DNA of 64,000 nucleotides. Source: Oleiagrimonas sp963747595 (lineage in GTDB: Bacteria; Pseudomonadota; Gammaproteobacteria; Xanthomonadales; Rhodanobacteraceae). Position 1 is the stretch's first letter. Each line of letters begins with the position of its first letter. Below are positions 33,557-42,945 of this stretch, in pieces. The notes under the pieces were generated by a model that was not told the DNA's origin, made no database searches, and was given only the letters and a program-made list of their open reading frames with translations. A program made the position numbers and the translations under genes. The DNA lies in NCBI GenBank assembly GCA_963747595.1, contig CAVVFO010000001.1, positions 1 to 64,000 of the forward strand, in the 5' to 3' direction.

Positions 33557-35911
33557 ATGTCGATGATGAAAAAGACTCCATGGTTCTGCGCGTTGGTGCT
33601 GGCTGCGCTGCCGCTGTGCGTGGCTGCGCAGGATTCCGCCCAGGTGAGCAAGCAGACCTACGCCCATGCCGAGCGCTTCATGGGTTACAACACGCGCCCG
33701 CTGGTCGACCACGCCGTGACGCACGTGAAATGGCAGGACGACACCCATTTCTGGTACGTGGACCACGATGCCTCCGGCGATCACTACATGATCATGAACG
33801 TCACCACCGGCAAGGCCTCGCAGGCGTTCGACGCAAAAAAGATGGCCGCGGCGCTGGACACGATCAGCAAGAAGAAAGTGCACCCCGACACGCTGCGTCT
33901 GGACAACTTCAAGCCGGTCATGGGCGGACATCTGCAGGTGACCTGGCATGGCCGCCATTACACCTGCGACCTGGCCGGCAAGCCCGGCTGCCGCCGCGGT
34001 CGTGCCCGTGCCCCCACACCGGCCAAGAAGGACTTCAAGGCGCGCAACCCCGGCGTGGTTTCGCCGGACGGCACCAAGGTGGCCTTCATCCGTGACTGGA
34101 ACCTGTGGGTGCGCAATATCAGGACCGGCGAGGAACACGCGCTGACCACCGACGGCATCAAGAATGACGGCTACGCTACCGATAACGCCGGCTGGACGCA
34201 TTCCAGGCAGGCCGTGCTGGTGTGGTCGCCGAACTCGCGCTACATCGCCACCTTCCAGCAGGATCAGCGCAAGGTGGGCGACATGGCCACGGTGGGCGCC
34301 ACGGCGGGGCATCCGCAGATCAACGTGTGGAAGTATCCGCTGCCGGGCGACAAACACGTGATCCGCATTTCGCGCGTGATCATCGATGTGCCCAGCGAGA
34401 AGGTGGTGCGCCTGCACATGAAGCCCGATTTTCACCGCAGCTCGCTGTGCGACGACATCAGCTGCAGCGGTCACGGTCACTGGGATGACGTGAAGTGGGG
34501 CCCGCACAGCAGGACGCTGGCGTTCGTGTCCACCTCGCGCGACCACAAGCAGGAGACCTTCCGCGTGGCCGATCCCGCAACCGGCGACGTGCGCACGGTG
34601 TTTCACGTCAGCGTGCCGCACTACTACGAGAGCGGCATCGGCAAGGTCAACTGGCAGTACCTGCCGGACAGCAATGCCATCGTCTGGTACTCGTGGCGCA
34701 ACAACTGGGGCAACCTGTATCTCTACAACCTCAAGACCGGCAAGCGCGAGCACGCCATCACCAGGGGCGAGGGCAACGTCACCGAAGTGCTGCATGTGGA
34801 CCGCAAGACGCACACCCTGTGGTTCCGCGGCGTGGGCCGGCAGCCGGGCTGGAATCCGTACTATCAGGCGTTCTACAAGGTGAACCTCAACGGCGACAAG
34901 CCGACGCTGCTGACGCCGCAGAAGGCCGACCACGGCATCACCATGTCGCCCGACGGCAAATACTTCGTCGATTCCTGGTCCACGCCCAGCAAGCCGCCCG
35001 TGACGGTGCTGCGCCGTGCCAGCAACGGCCGCAAAATCGCCATGGTGGCGAAGGCCGATATCAGCCGTCTGAAAAAGATCGGCTGGGTGCCGCCGACGCA
35101 GTTCAAGGTGAAGGCTCGCGACGGCAAGACCACGCTGTACGGCATGATGTTCAAGCCGACCGACTTCAATCCGCACAAGACGTATCCGGTCATCGACTAC
35201 ATCTATCCGGGCCCGCAGACCGGCTCCATCTTCACGTTCGGCTTCGCCTCGGCGCGCGGCGATCATCAGGCCATGGCCGAGCTGGGCTTCATCGTCGTGG
35301 CCATCGACGGCCTGGGCACGCCGGATCGCTCCAAATCGTTCCACGACACCTGGTACGGCGACATGGGCGACAACACGCTGCCCGACCAGATCGCCGCCAT
35401 CAAGCAGCTGGCTAGGCGCCATCCATGGATCGACCTCGATCACGTCGGCATCTGGGGCCATTCCGGCGGCGGCTTCGCCACCGCCGACGCCATGTTCACA
35501 CACCCGGATTTCTTCAAGGTGGGCTGGGCCGAAAGCGGCAACCACGACAACCGCGACTACGAGGCCGACTGGGGCGAAAAGTGGCAGGGCCTGCTGAAAA
35601 CGCAAAAAGACGGCAGCACCAACTACGACAACCAGGCCAACCAGGACAAGGCGAAAAATCTGCAGGGTCACCTGATGCTCACCTACGGCACCCTGGACGA
35701 CAACGTGCCGCCCGAGAGCACGCAGATCGTGGTGCAGGCGCTGATCAAGGCCAACAAGGACTTCGACATGATCGCCATCCCCAACGTGCACCACGGCTAT
35801 GGCTACGCCACGCCGTACATCACGCGGCGGCGCTGGGATTATTTCGTCAAGCACCTGGCCGGCAAGACGCCGCCGAAGCACTACAAGCTGAAAAGCTGGC
35901 CCTGGCGTTGA
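33557..35911 (+). CDS. Secreted S9-family peptidase (dipeptidyl-peptidase IV-like)
   Basis: The 784-residue product has a signal peptide (KKTPWFCALVLAALPLCVAA). A beta-propeller about 100-520 residues in follows, then the S9 catalytic domain with IWGHSGGGFATADAM (Ser near 633), GTLDDNVPPES (Asp near 710) and HHGYG (His near 744). DPP-IV-type enzymes remove N-terminal X-Pro dipeptides in the periplasm. A rho-independent terminator follows. Confidence 0.92.
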   Translation: MSMMKKTPWFCALVLAALPLCVAAQDSAQVSKQTYAHAERFMGYNTRPLVDHAVTHVKWQDDTHFWYVDHDASGDHYMIMNVTTGKASQAFDAKKMAAALDTISKKKVHPDTLRLDNFKPVMGGHLQVTWHGRHYTCDLAGKPGCRRGRARAPTPAKKDFKARNPGVVSPDGTKVAFIRDWNLWVRNIRTGEEHALTTDGIKNDGYATDNAGWTHSRQAVLVWSPNSRYIATFQQDQRKVGDMATVGATAGHPQINVWKYPLPGDKHVIRISRVIIDVPSEKVVRLHMKPDFHRSSLCDDISCSGHGHWDDVKWGPHSRTLAFVSTSRDHKQETFRVADPATGDVRTVFHVSVPHYYESGIGKVNWQYLPDSNAIVWYSWRNNWGNLYLYNLKTGKREHAITRGEGNVTEVLHVDRKTHTLWFRGVGRQPGWNPYYQAFYKVNLNGDKPTLLTPQKADHGITMSPDGKYFVDSWSTPSKPPVTVLRRASNGRKIAMVAKADISRLKKIGWVPPTQFKVKARDGKTTLYGMMFKPTDFNPHKTYPVIDYIYPGPQTGSIFTFGFASARGDHQAMAELGFIVVAIDGLGTPDRSKSFHDTWYGDMGDNTLPDQIAAIKQLARRHPWIDLDHVGIWGHSGGGFATADAMFTHPDFFKVGWAESGNHDNRDYEADWGEKWQGLLKTQKDGSTNYDNQANQDKAKNLQGHLMLTYGTLDDNVPPESTQIVVQALIKANKDFDMIAIPNVHHGYGYATPYITRRRWDYFVKHLAGKTPPKHYKLKSWPWR

Positions 35912-35932
35912 GCCGGGCCTGATCGGCAAACG

Positions 35933-35964
35933 AAAAAAACCGGCCCTTTGAGGCCGGTTTTTTT
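35933..35964 (+). terminator. Bidirectional rho-independent terminator
   Basis: The stem CCGGCC/GGCCGG has loop CTTTGA, a run of A on the left and a run of T on the right. It can stop both the S9 peptidase transcript and the convergent M56 gene. Confidence 0.88.
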
Positions 35965-35986
35965 CGGACGCGATACGCGGGCGCCT

Positions 35987-37894
35987 TCAATCCAGGCGTT
36001 TGAACGTGCCTTGCTTGAGTGCCTTGTCGAGGATGGTGTGCACGTGCAGCCTGGATCGCTTGGCCAGCTGTGCGCGGGGTTTCGAGAGTGCTTCGCGCTG
36101 GGTGGCGATCACCTTGCGTCGCGCTTCGAGCGTCTTGCGCTGGGCGGCGAGGCGCTTGTGTTGGGCGCTCTCCCGGGCCTTCAGCCGGACCATTTCACGA
36201 TGCAGGCTGGCTTCCTGCGTTTTGATTGACGCCATGCGTGCGCGCTGTCCGGCATTGCCCGCGTCCTGCTGGCTCAGCAGTGCGGCACGCCGTGCCGCCA
36301 ACTCGGCCCGCTTGCCGGCCAGCTGGCCCCGCAACGAGGCCAGCGCGCCTTCCTGGGCTGCCAGTCCACCCTCGCGGGCGGCCAGGTCACCTTCACGACC
36401 GGCCAGTTTGCCCGCATCCCGGGCGGCTTTGGTCAATGGTGCATAGGCCTTGCGGACGCGGTCGATGGTGGCAGGATCGTGCGTGACGTAGCGGTGTGAA
36501 CCCTGGCGCAGCCACAGCGTCGGGGTACGCGTGGAAGGCGCGACTGTCTTCGCAAAGCGCATGTCACCTGGTGACCCGACCACCTGCATGCTGTCGCCGT
36601 CGATCAACACGAAGCCCTGTGGGCGATGGCTGTCGGTATCGATGCTGACATTGTGGAAGTGGCGGTCGCCAAAATCGGGCGGCGCCGGAGGTGCGGGCGG
36701 GGATGCTGGGGGTGGCGGCGGTAGTGCTGATGGTGACGGCGGTGCGGGCGGCGGCGCTGGCGGCGCTGGCGGTGCGGACAGCGGCCGGGCCGACGTAAGG
36801 CTTCGGGCGTGACTGTGCACGTGGCTTGAGGTCGCAGGAGCCGGCACGCTCTGCATGGGCCGTGCGGTGACCCGGTAGGGCACGATGCCGGCCATGGCAA
36901 TGACGATGATCAGCGCGACGTGGCGCAGGCGGTGCGGCGAGGTGGTGGGGGCGTGTTGCAGCATGGTCAGGCGCCTCTTCAGGTGACGGAACGTGGGCGA
37001 CGCGCCAGACAGGCTGGCGGGAGTCGGATGATCGACGCCCAGGCGCATCAGCAAATGGCCGTAGGTCTGCGGCGTCGACAGGTGCTGGCCGAGAACGTCG
37101 GCATCGCAGGCGACCTCCCGGTGCATGGCGTATTCGCGTACCGCCCAGGCCACCAGGGGATGGAAGAAGAACAATCGCTGTGCCAGAGCCGGGACCCAGC
37201 CCAGCCACAGATCGCCGCGGCGCACATGGCTCAGTTCATGGAGGATCGCCATGGCCGCGTCCCCGTGCGACAGCCGGTGCCGGCCCGGCAACAGGATGAC
37301 CGGCTTCCACAGACCGGTGACCTGCGGCGAGGCAATCTTGTCGGACATGCGCAGCTCGGGACAGCGGCGCAGGCCCAGCGCATGCGCCCGGTCCTGGCAG
37401 ATGCGTTGCAGCGACGGGTCCTGCAGGATCGTGGCGCCGCGCAGGAGGCGGCGCATGTGCCACCACGCGCGCGCAGTCAGGGCCAGCAGCATCAGCACAG
37501 CCGCAAACCAGGCGGCGGCCAGTGCCGCTTGCCACGGCAGCGCCGGCGTAACCGGGGTGCTGTCCTGGCCGTGCGCCAATATCGGCTGAGCATCGCTGCC
37601 CGGAATCGATGCCACGACGGCATGCGGCGCTGCGGCGGCTGTGGCGTGGGGCGTGGTGACCGCAGGAATCGCAACCCGTGCCGGCAGCAGCGGCAGTTGC
37701 AGTGGAGTACTGACCACCAGGCCGGTCAGCAACTGCGCCGCCACCAGCCACCACAGCAGTGCGCGCATGGAGGGCGCGAGGCGTGGCAGGTAGCGCACCA
37801 GCAACCACACGATGCCGATCAACACGCTTGCCTGCAGCGAGGTCCAGGCAAGCCGCTGCAACAGGATCTCGGAAAGATGCATCATCGTATCCAT
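35987..37894 (-). CDS. BlaR1/M56-family membrane metallopeptidase sensor
   Basis: The 635-residue product has N-terminal transmembrane helices (ASVLIGIVWLLVRYL; LLWWLVAAQLLTGLVV), the zinc protease motif MAILHELSHVRRGD at about residue 219, and EYAMHREVACDADVL. A further helix lies near 330. The periplasmic C-terminal part has a Pro/Ala-rich linker (about 371-411) followed by a coiled-coil rich in repeated L-A-x-R-x-x segments, not a penicillin-binding domain. It is therefore a BlaR1-like protease with a different sensor, possibly responding to envelope stress. It starts two bases after the BlaI-type repressor gene ends, with AGGAG in the overlap. The pair should form a protease/repressor switch. 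Confidence 0.85.
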   Translation of the reverse strand: MDTMMHLSEILLQRLAWTSLQASVLIGIVWLLVRYLPRLAPSMRALLWWLVAAQLLTGLVVSTPLQLPLLPARVAIPAVTTPHATAAAAPHAVVASIPGSDAQPILAHGQDSTPVTPALPWQAALAAAWFAAVLMLLALTARAWWHMRRLLRGATILQDPSLQRICQDRAHALGLRRCPELRMSDKIASPQVTGLWKPVILLPGRHRLSHGDAAMAILHELSHVRRGDLWLGWVPALAQRLFFFHPLVAWAVREYAMHREVACDADVLGQHLSTPQTYGHLLMRLGVDHPTPASLSGASPTFRHLKRRLTMLQHAPTTSPHRLRHVALIIVIAMAGIVPYRVTARPMQSVPAPATSSHVHSHARSLTSARPLSAPPAPPAPPPAPPSPSALPPPPPASPPAPPAPPDFGDRHFHNVSIDTDSHRPQGFVLIDGDSMQVVGSPGDMRFAKTVAPSTRTPTLWLRQGSHRYVTHDPATIDRVRKAYAPLTKAARDAGKLAGREGDLAAREGGLAAQEGALASLRGQLAGKRAELAARRAALLSQQDAGNAGQRARMASIKTQEASLHREMVRLKARESAQHKRLAAQRKTLEARRKVIATQREALSKPRAQLAKRSRLHVHTILDKALKQGTFKRLD

Positions 37895-37896
37895 CT

Positions 37897-38286
37897 TCAG
37901 GACTCCTCGCGCCGTGACTGCAGCGTCGCCACCAGTGCTTGCAGTTCCTCGAGCTCGGCATCGTCGACGTCGCCGCGCTCGGCCATCCAGGCCACGAACG
38001 GCGACACCGAGCCGCTCAGGGTGCGCTCCACGAATTGCCCGACCGCATTGCGCATGGCCTCGCGCGGCGCGGTGGCGGTGCGGTAGCGATAGCCACCCCG
38101 ATGCTTGCGGCGCTTGAGATAGCCCTTGGCGCGCAGGCGTTCCATCATGGTCAGCACGGTGGAGCGCGCCAGGTCACGCTCGGCGCCGAAACCGGCGGCG
38201 ACCTCCGCCACGGAGGCCGGTTCGTGTTCCGACAGGTAATGCAACAGGGACAATTCCCGGTCGCCGATGGAGGGCTGGATGGACAT
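37897..38286 (-). CDS. BlaI/MecI-family transcriptional repressor
   Basis: The 129-residue winged-helix repressor has the family pattern: LLHYLSEHEPASVAEVAAGF, ARSTVLTMMERLRAKGYL, RRKHRGGYRYRTATAPREAM, then a dimerisation tail FVERTLSGSVSPFVAWM. BlaI repressors are inactivated by cleavage through the partner BlaR1/M56 protease. Here the partner is encoded directly downstream. The operator-like palindromes lie just upstream, so the pair probably represses itself. Confidence 0.92.
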   Translation of the reverse strand: MSIQPSIGDRELSLLHYLSEHEPASVAEVAAGFGAERDLARSTVLTMMERLRAKGYLKRRKHRGGYRYRTATAPREAMRNAVGQFVERTLSGSVSPFVAWMAERGDVDDAELEELQALVATLQSRREES

Positions 38287-38301
38287 GCAAGCGAGACCGA
38301 T

Positions 38302-38347
38302 TGACTACACGTGTCACCAAAAATAGTCCTGACTACGGCTGTAGTCA
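38302..38347 (-). promoter_or_regulatory. BlaI-type operator pair
   Basis: TGACTACGGCTGTAGTCA (38330-38347) is an 18-base palindrome matching the TACA/TGTA form of BlaI/MecI operators. A weaker half-conserved site, TGACTACACGTGTCAC, begins at 38302. Both lie in the promoter position of the blaI-like gene. Confidence 0.7.
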
Positions 38348-38560
38348 AGTGATGTGCGGAAGCGCCCGTGAAGTCCCGGAAAGGGGCGTCGATCGAGGGG
38401 TGGACCGGGCCCGTGCGTCTGCCGCCTGGGCGCGCGTGTTTTGCGCCCATGCCACGGGACAGCCGCATGACGAAAGCGGTGCTGCCGCTGCCTCCGTTCG
38501 CCACGCCCAGGCGGCGAAAGCGCTTGTGGTGCACGCGAGCGAGCGCTACGCTTGCCGCGT

Positions 38561-38775
38561 TTCGGGTGTCCTGCCGGCTGCGTCGTCAGGATGAAACGGG
38601 AAGCCGGTGCGCACGTTCGTGCAAGGCCGGCGCTGCCCCCGCAACGGTAAGCGGATCAAAAGGCGTCACTGCCTTTTCGGATCGGTCACATCGCCACTGT
38701 GGTTCCACCACGGGAAGGCGGCCGCTCCGCGACGTGTTGCCACGTCGGCCCGCGAGTCCGGAGACCGGCCCGAAT
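38561..38775 (+). ncRNA. Cobalamin riboswitch
   Basis: The hallmark segments occur in order: GATGAAACGGGAAGCCGGTG, GCTGCCCCCGCAACGGTAA, the B12-box-like ATCGCCACTG, CGGGAAGGC and GCGAGTCCGGAGACCGGCC. The flanks TTCGGG and CCCGAA can form P1. It lies about 180 bases before btuB, so adenosylcobalamin should turn the gene down. Confidence 0.92.
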
Positions 38776-38956
38776 CGGAATGCCTGCGGCTTCACGTGCG
38801 CGGGTGTTCATGGCGGTGCCGCGGTGGGCGGTCCGGACCATGGGCTGGCGCTTGCCCAAGCGCGTACCTGCCGTCCGGGTTCCATTCGCGTCATCTTCTA
38901 TCCGACGACGACTGAGGTCGCCACGTGGGGTGTGTGGCCTCGAAGGAACTCGACTC

Positions 38957-40831
38957 ATGCAAACTTTGATTCTTTGCGCCGCGCTGGCGCTGGCCCTTTC
39001 CGGCACGGCGGTCGCCACGCCGGCGCCGCAGGTTTCCTCCAACATCAATCCGGTGGTGGTCACTGCCACGCGCTCGGCCGAGCCGGTCAGCGAGTCGCTG
39101 GCGGCGGTCACGGTGATCACGCGCACGGAGATCCGGCGGTTGCAGCCGACCTCCCTGCATGACTTGCTGGACGGGCTGCCCGGCGTGAGTTTTTCCAACT
39201 CCGGTGGCGTCGGCCAGCAGACCTCGCTGTTCCTGCGCGGCACCAACTCGGACCACACGCTGGTACTGATCGACGGCGTGCGCGTGGGGTCGGTCAGTGC
39301 CGGCCTGGCAGCGTTCGAGCAGATTCCGGTGGACCAGATCCAGCGCATCGAGATCGTGCGCGGGCCGCGCTCGTCGCTGTACGGCTCCGATGCCATCGGC
39401 GGTGTGATCCAGATTTTCACGCGTCACGGCACACCCGGCCAGGCGCTGCAGCCGTCGTTTTCGATCACCGGCGGCAGCCACAGCTACGGTCGCGGCCAGG
39501 CGGGTCTCTCGGGCGGCACCGGGCACGCCTGGTACAACCTCAGCGTGGGCACCGAGTACATCCGCGGCATCAACAGCTGCAAGCTGGGCGCGGGCACCGT
39601 GTTTGCCGGCTGTTTCGCCAACCAGCCGGATGCCGACGGCTATCGCAGCAACAACGGCCTGCTCAATCTGGGCTACCGCTGGGACAACGGTGCCAAGGTG
39701 ACCGGCAACCTGCTGCACAACAAGAGCGACGTGGAATTCGACGGCAGCTTCCAGAATCGCAGCCGCCACGTGCAGCAGGTGGCAGGGTTGGCGCTGGAGG
39801 TGCCGATCCTGCGCGCCTGGACGATGCGCGTGGGCGCCGGACAGAATCTGGACAAAGCCACCAACTACGAGAACAACGTCTACGTCGGCTTTCTCGACTC
39901 CACACGCAACCACGCCTCCTGGAAGAACACCATCACACTGGCGCCCCGGCAGCAATTGGTCGCCGGCGTGGATGTCGAGAACGATCGCTTGAGCAGCGGC
40001 ACTGCCTACACGCGCGACAGCCGCAACGACGTGGGTATCTTCGCGCAATATCAGGGCAGCTTCGGTGGCAACGAGATCCAGCTGAGTGCGCGGCGCGACC
40101 ACAACCAGCAGTTCGGCGACCACGTCACTGGCGGCGCCGCCTACGGATATCACTTCGGCAATGGCATGACATTGCGCGCATCCTGGGGCAGCGCATTCCA
40201 CGCGCCCACCTTCAACGACCTGTATTACCCCAGCTCGCCCGGTTACGCGCCTTCGGCGGATCCGCATCTGAAGCCGGAAAAATCGCGCTCATTGGAGTTG
40301 GGCCTGGGCGACTGGCAGCCACGCTACAGCTGGCAGTTGAGCGCCTACCGCACGCACATCCATGACCTGATTGCGCTCGATGCGCTGTATACCCCGGCCA
40401 ACGTGGACACGGCCACCATCGACGGCGCCGAGGCCCAGTTCAAGGCGCACGCCGGCGGCTGGCATCTGCAGACCGACCTGACCTGGCAACGGCCCATCAA
40501 CGAGACCCATGGCGCCAACCATGGCAATGACCTGGCGCGGCGGATCCACGCCAGTGCGCGTGTGGATCTGAGCAAGCGCTGGGGCCGCTTCAGCGCGGGT
40601 GTCAGCGAGCGCGGCTTCAGCGATCGCTATGACGATCTGGCCAATACGCACCGCCTGGGCGGCTATGCGCTGACCAGCATCCACGCGGGGTTCCGCGTCC
40701 TGCCGCACTGGCAGGTGCAGGCGCGCCTGGCCAACGCCTTCGATCGCGACTACGAGACCGTGTACTACTACAACCAGCCCGGCCGCACGGCGTATCTGAC
40801 GCTGCGCTACACGCCGGGCGGCGCGGATTGA
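38957..40831 (+). CDS. btuB: Vitamin B12 TonB-dependent outer-membrane receptor
   Basis: The 624-residue product has a signal peptide (LILCAALALALSGTAVA), a TonB-box-like segment (NPVVVTATRS), a plug (TEIRRLQPTSLHDLLDGLPG; SSLYGSDAIGGVIQIFT) and a beta-barrel ending in LRYTPGGAD. The plug and length match BtuB, and the cobalamin riboswitch upstream confirms the substrate class. AAGGA precedes the ATG. Confidence 0.93.
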   Translation: MQTLILCAALALALSGTAVATPAPQVSSNINPVVVTATRSAEPVSESLAAVTVITRTEIRRLQPTSLHDLLDGLPGVSFSNSGGVGQQTSLFLRGTNSDHTLVLIDGVRVGSVSAGLAAFEQIPVDQIQRIEIVRGPRSSLYGSDAIGGVIQIFTRHGTPGQALQPSFSITGGSHSYGRGQAGLSGGTGHAWYNLSVGTEYIRGINSCKLGAGTVFAGCFANQPDADGYRSNNGLLNLGYRWDNGAKVTGNLLHNKSDVEFDGSFQNRSRHVQQVAGLALEVPILRAWTMRVGAGQNLDKATNYENNVYVGFLDSTRNHASWKNTITLAPRQQLVAGVDVENDRLSSGTAYTRDSRNDVGIFAQYQGSFGGNEIQLSARRDHNQQFGDHVTGGAAYGYHFGNGMTLRASWGSAFHAPTFNDLYYPSSPGYAPSADPHLKPEKSRSLELGLGDWQPRYSWQLSAYRTHIHDLIALDALYTPANVDTATIDGAEAQFKAHAGGWHLQTDLTWQRPINETHGANHGNDLARRIHASARVDLSKRWGRFSAGVSERGFSDRYDDLANTHRLGGYALTSIHAGFRVLPHWQVQARLANAFDRDYETVYYYNQPGRTAYLTLRYTPGGAD

Positions 40832-40878
40832 CGCCCACCTGCCTAATGGCTACGGCGATGCAGCACGCATCGTAGGGT

Positions 40879-40988
40879 CGTAGGGCGGATCAAGGAGCAG
40901 CGCGACGGATCCGCCTGCTTGCCGGTAGTCAGGATTGTTCACCGCAAGCAGGCGGATCCGTCACTGGCGTTCCTTGATCCGCCCTACG
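40879..40988. repeat. REPIN-like palindromic repeat, copy 3
   Basis: CGTAGGGCGGATCAAGGAGC...CGGATCCGCCTGCTTGC is followed by GCAAGCAGGCGGATCCG...TTCCTTGATCCGCCCTACG, a nearly perfect inverted pair. It lies in the convergent gap between btuB and zapE. Confidence 0.88.
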
Positions 40989-41003
40989 ATGCTGTCGGGT
41001 CGA

Positions 41004-42131
41004 TTACGGCCGGTGGTCCAGCGCCAGATAATCCTGGCTCTGCATCTCGATGAGGCGCGACTCGGTGCGCGCGAACTCGGCGCGCAGGCGGTCGCCGTCG
41101 TACAGCTCGATGATGGGTGCGGCGGCGGACAGCACCAGCTTCACGTGACGGTCGTAGAACTCGTCCACCAGATGGATGAAGCGCCGCGCCGGATCATGAT
41201 TGTCCGGCCCGAACGGCGGCACGTTGGAGACCACCACGGCGGGAAAACGCCGCGCCAGCTCGATGTAGTCAGCGGCCGAGCGCGGGCCATCGCACAATGC
41301 ATCGAAATCGAACCAGGCAATCCGCGCGGCCAGGGCGCGCACGCGGATGCAGCGGTCGTTGACATGCAGCGTGGTGTCTTCGGCGACATCGCCCTCGGCA
41401 TAGTCGTTGAAGATCCGCTTGAGCACGCGTTCGGCCTCGGCCCCGGGCGGCGTCTGGTAGATCGTGGCCTGTTCCAGCGCGCGCAGGCGCCAGTCGTGCG
41501 GCGAGGCCAGCTTCACTATCGCGCAGTGTGTCTGCAGCAGATCGATGGCAGGCAGGAAGCGGGCGCGCTGCAGGCCATCGGCATACAGTTGCGCAGGTTC
41601 CGTGTTGGAGGTGGTGACCAGCGTGACCCCGCGCGCGAACAGTGCCTTGAGCAAGCCGCCGAGAATCATCGCATCGCCGATGTCCTGCACCGTGAACTCG
41701 TCCAGGCACAGCACGCGGCAACGTGCAGCCATCTGCTCGGCAACGCGTTCCAGTGGATCGCTGCGCTGACCCAGGTCACGCAATTGCGCGTGGATGTCGG
41801 CCATGAAGCGATGGAAATGGCGCCGCAGTGCGGTGCCCGCGGGCAGGCCGGCCACGAACAGATCCATCAGGAAGGTCTTGCCGCGGCCTACGCTGCCCCA
41901 CAGGTACAGGCCCTGCGGCGGCGCGTTGGTGCTGCCGGACACCAGCGATTTCAGCTTGCCCAGCAGGCGCGGCTGCGTGCCGGGGGGCGACAGTGCCTCA
42001 TGCAGGCGGTCCAGTTCGGCCAGCGCCGGCAACTGCGCGGCATCGCGCTCCCAGCGGCGGGCATCGACCCCCCGGGCGTAGCGCGCGCTGGGCAGCGCCG
42101 CTTCCGCGGGCACGGACTGCTCGTGCGCCAT
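41004..42131 (-). CDS. zapE: AFG1/ZapE-family ATPase
   Basis: The 375-residue cytoplasmic ATPase has Walker A (GSVGRGKT, 79-86), Walker B (VLCLDEFTVQD) and the sensor LVTTSNTEP. ZapE binds FtsZ and helps division under stress in E. coli. An alpha/beta hydrolase gene ends 11 bases upstream on the same strand, so the two are probably co-transcribed. Confidence 0.93.
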   Translation of the reverse strand: MAHEQSVPAEAALPSARYARGVDARRWERDAAQLPALAELDRLHEALSPPGTQPRLLGKLKSLVSGSTNAPPQGLYLWGSVGRGKTFLMDLFVAGLPAGTALRRHFHRFMADIHAQLRDLGQRSDPLERVAEQMAARCRVLCLDEFTVQDIGDAMILGGLLKALFARGVTLVTTSNTEPAQLYADGLQRARFLPAIDLLQTHCAIVKLASPHDWRLRALEQATIYQTPPGAEAERVLKRIFNDYAEGDVAEDTTLHVNDRCIRVRALAARIAWFDFDALCDGPRSAADYIELARRFPAVVVSNVPPFGPDNHDPARRFIHLVDEFYDRHVKLVLSAAAPIIELYDGDRLRAEFARTESRLIEMQSQDYLALDHRP

Positions 42132-42142
42132 GGATCTGGCGT

Positions 42143-42829
42143 CTAGTCGCCGCGCGTGGGCGGCAGCCAGCTGCGCACCCCGTTCTTGATGGCGCCCCGC
42201 AGATCCATCAGCCGGCGATGGAAGTAGTGGCCGGTTTCGGGCATGCGCACCAGTGCCGGTTCACGATCGATGGCCTCGAGCCAGGCGAACACCTTGTCGG
42301 CCTCCACCACTTCGTCTTCCTCGCCCTGCACGATCAGCCACGGCACGGTGGGCAGTTCGATGGACTCGAACTTCCAGCGGCCGATGGGTGGCGCCACGGT
42401 GACCAGGGCATCGGCATTGAGACGGACCGCATTGCGGATGGCCACGTAGCTGCCGAAGGAAAACCCGCCCAGCCACAGCGCATCGTCCGGGCGCACGCGG
42501 CGCACCCACTCGACTACGCAGGCCAGGTCCTCGCTCTCGCCGTTGCCTTCGTCATAGCTGCCCTCGGAGGCGCCGACGCCGCGGAAATTGAAGCGCACCG
42601 TATCCAGCCCGACCTCGCGCAGGCTGCGCTCGATGATGGTCACCACCTTGTTGCGCAGCGTACCCCCATGCTGCGGATGCGGATGGCAGATCACCGCCAC
42701 GCCGCTGCGGCGCTTTTCCTCGGGCCCGTCCACGATGACTTCCAGTTTGCCGGCGGGCCCGTCCAGAGCGAACCTCGCGGACTCGCGCGGAAATGTGTCG
42801 GGGGCGGCGGCAAGTTCTTGATCAGTCAT
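42143..42829 (-). CDS. Alpha/beta hydrolase
   Basis: The 228-residue protein has the COG2945-type small hydrolase pattern: VICHPHPQHGGTLRNKVV, RFNFRGVGASEGSYDEG, nucleophile elbow LGGFSFGSYVA, QGEEDEVV and a late His in ETGHYFHRRL. The oxyanion and catalytic residues appear intact. The physiological ester is unknown. The ATG at 42829 is chosen over longer frames because MTDQELAAA is close to the promoter region. Confidence 0.88.
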   Translation of the reverse strand: MTDQELAAAPDTFPRESARFALDGPAGKLEVIVDGPEEKRRSGVAVICHPHPQHGGTLRNKVVTIIERSLREVGLDTVRFNFRGVGASEGSYDEGNGESEDLACVVEWVRRVRPDDALWLGGFSFGSYVAIRNAVRLNADALVTVAPPIGRWKFESIELPTVPWLIVQGEEDEVVEADKVFAWLEAIDREPALVRMPETGHYFHRRLMDLRGAIKNGVRSWLPPTRGD

Positions 42830-42945
42830 GGGTGCATGATAACCGGGTGGCCAAGGCGCTGTAACAAGCGTTTGACCTATGGATTTTCCAGTGCTGCATG
42901 TGCAGGTATCGTGGGCGCTGACGCTGGTTCTCCGCGGATCGATCC

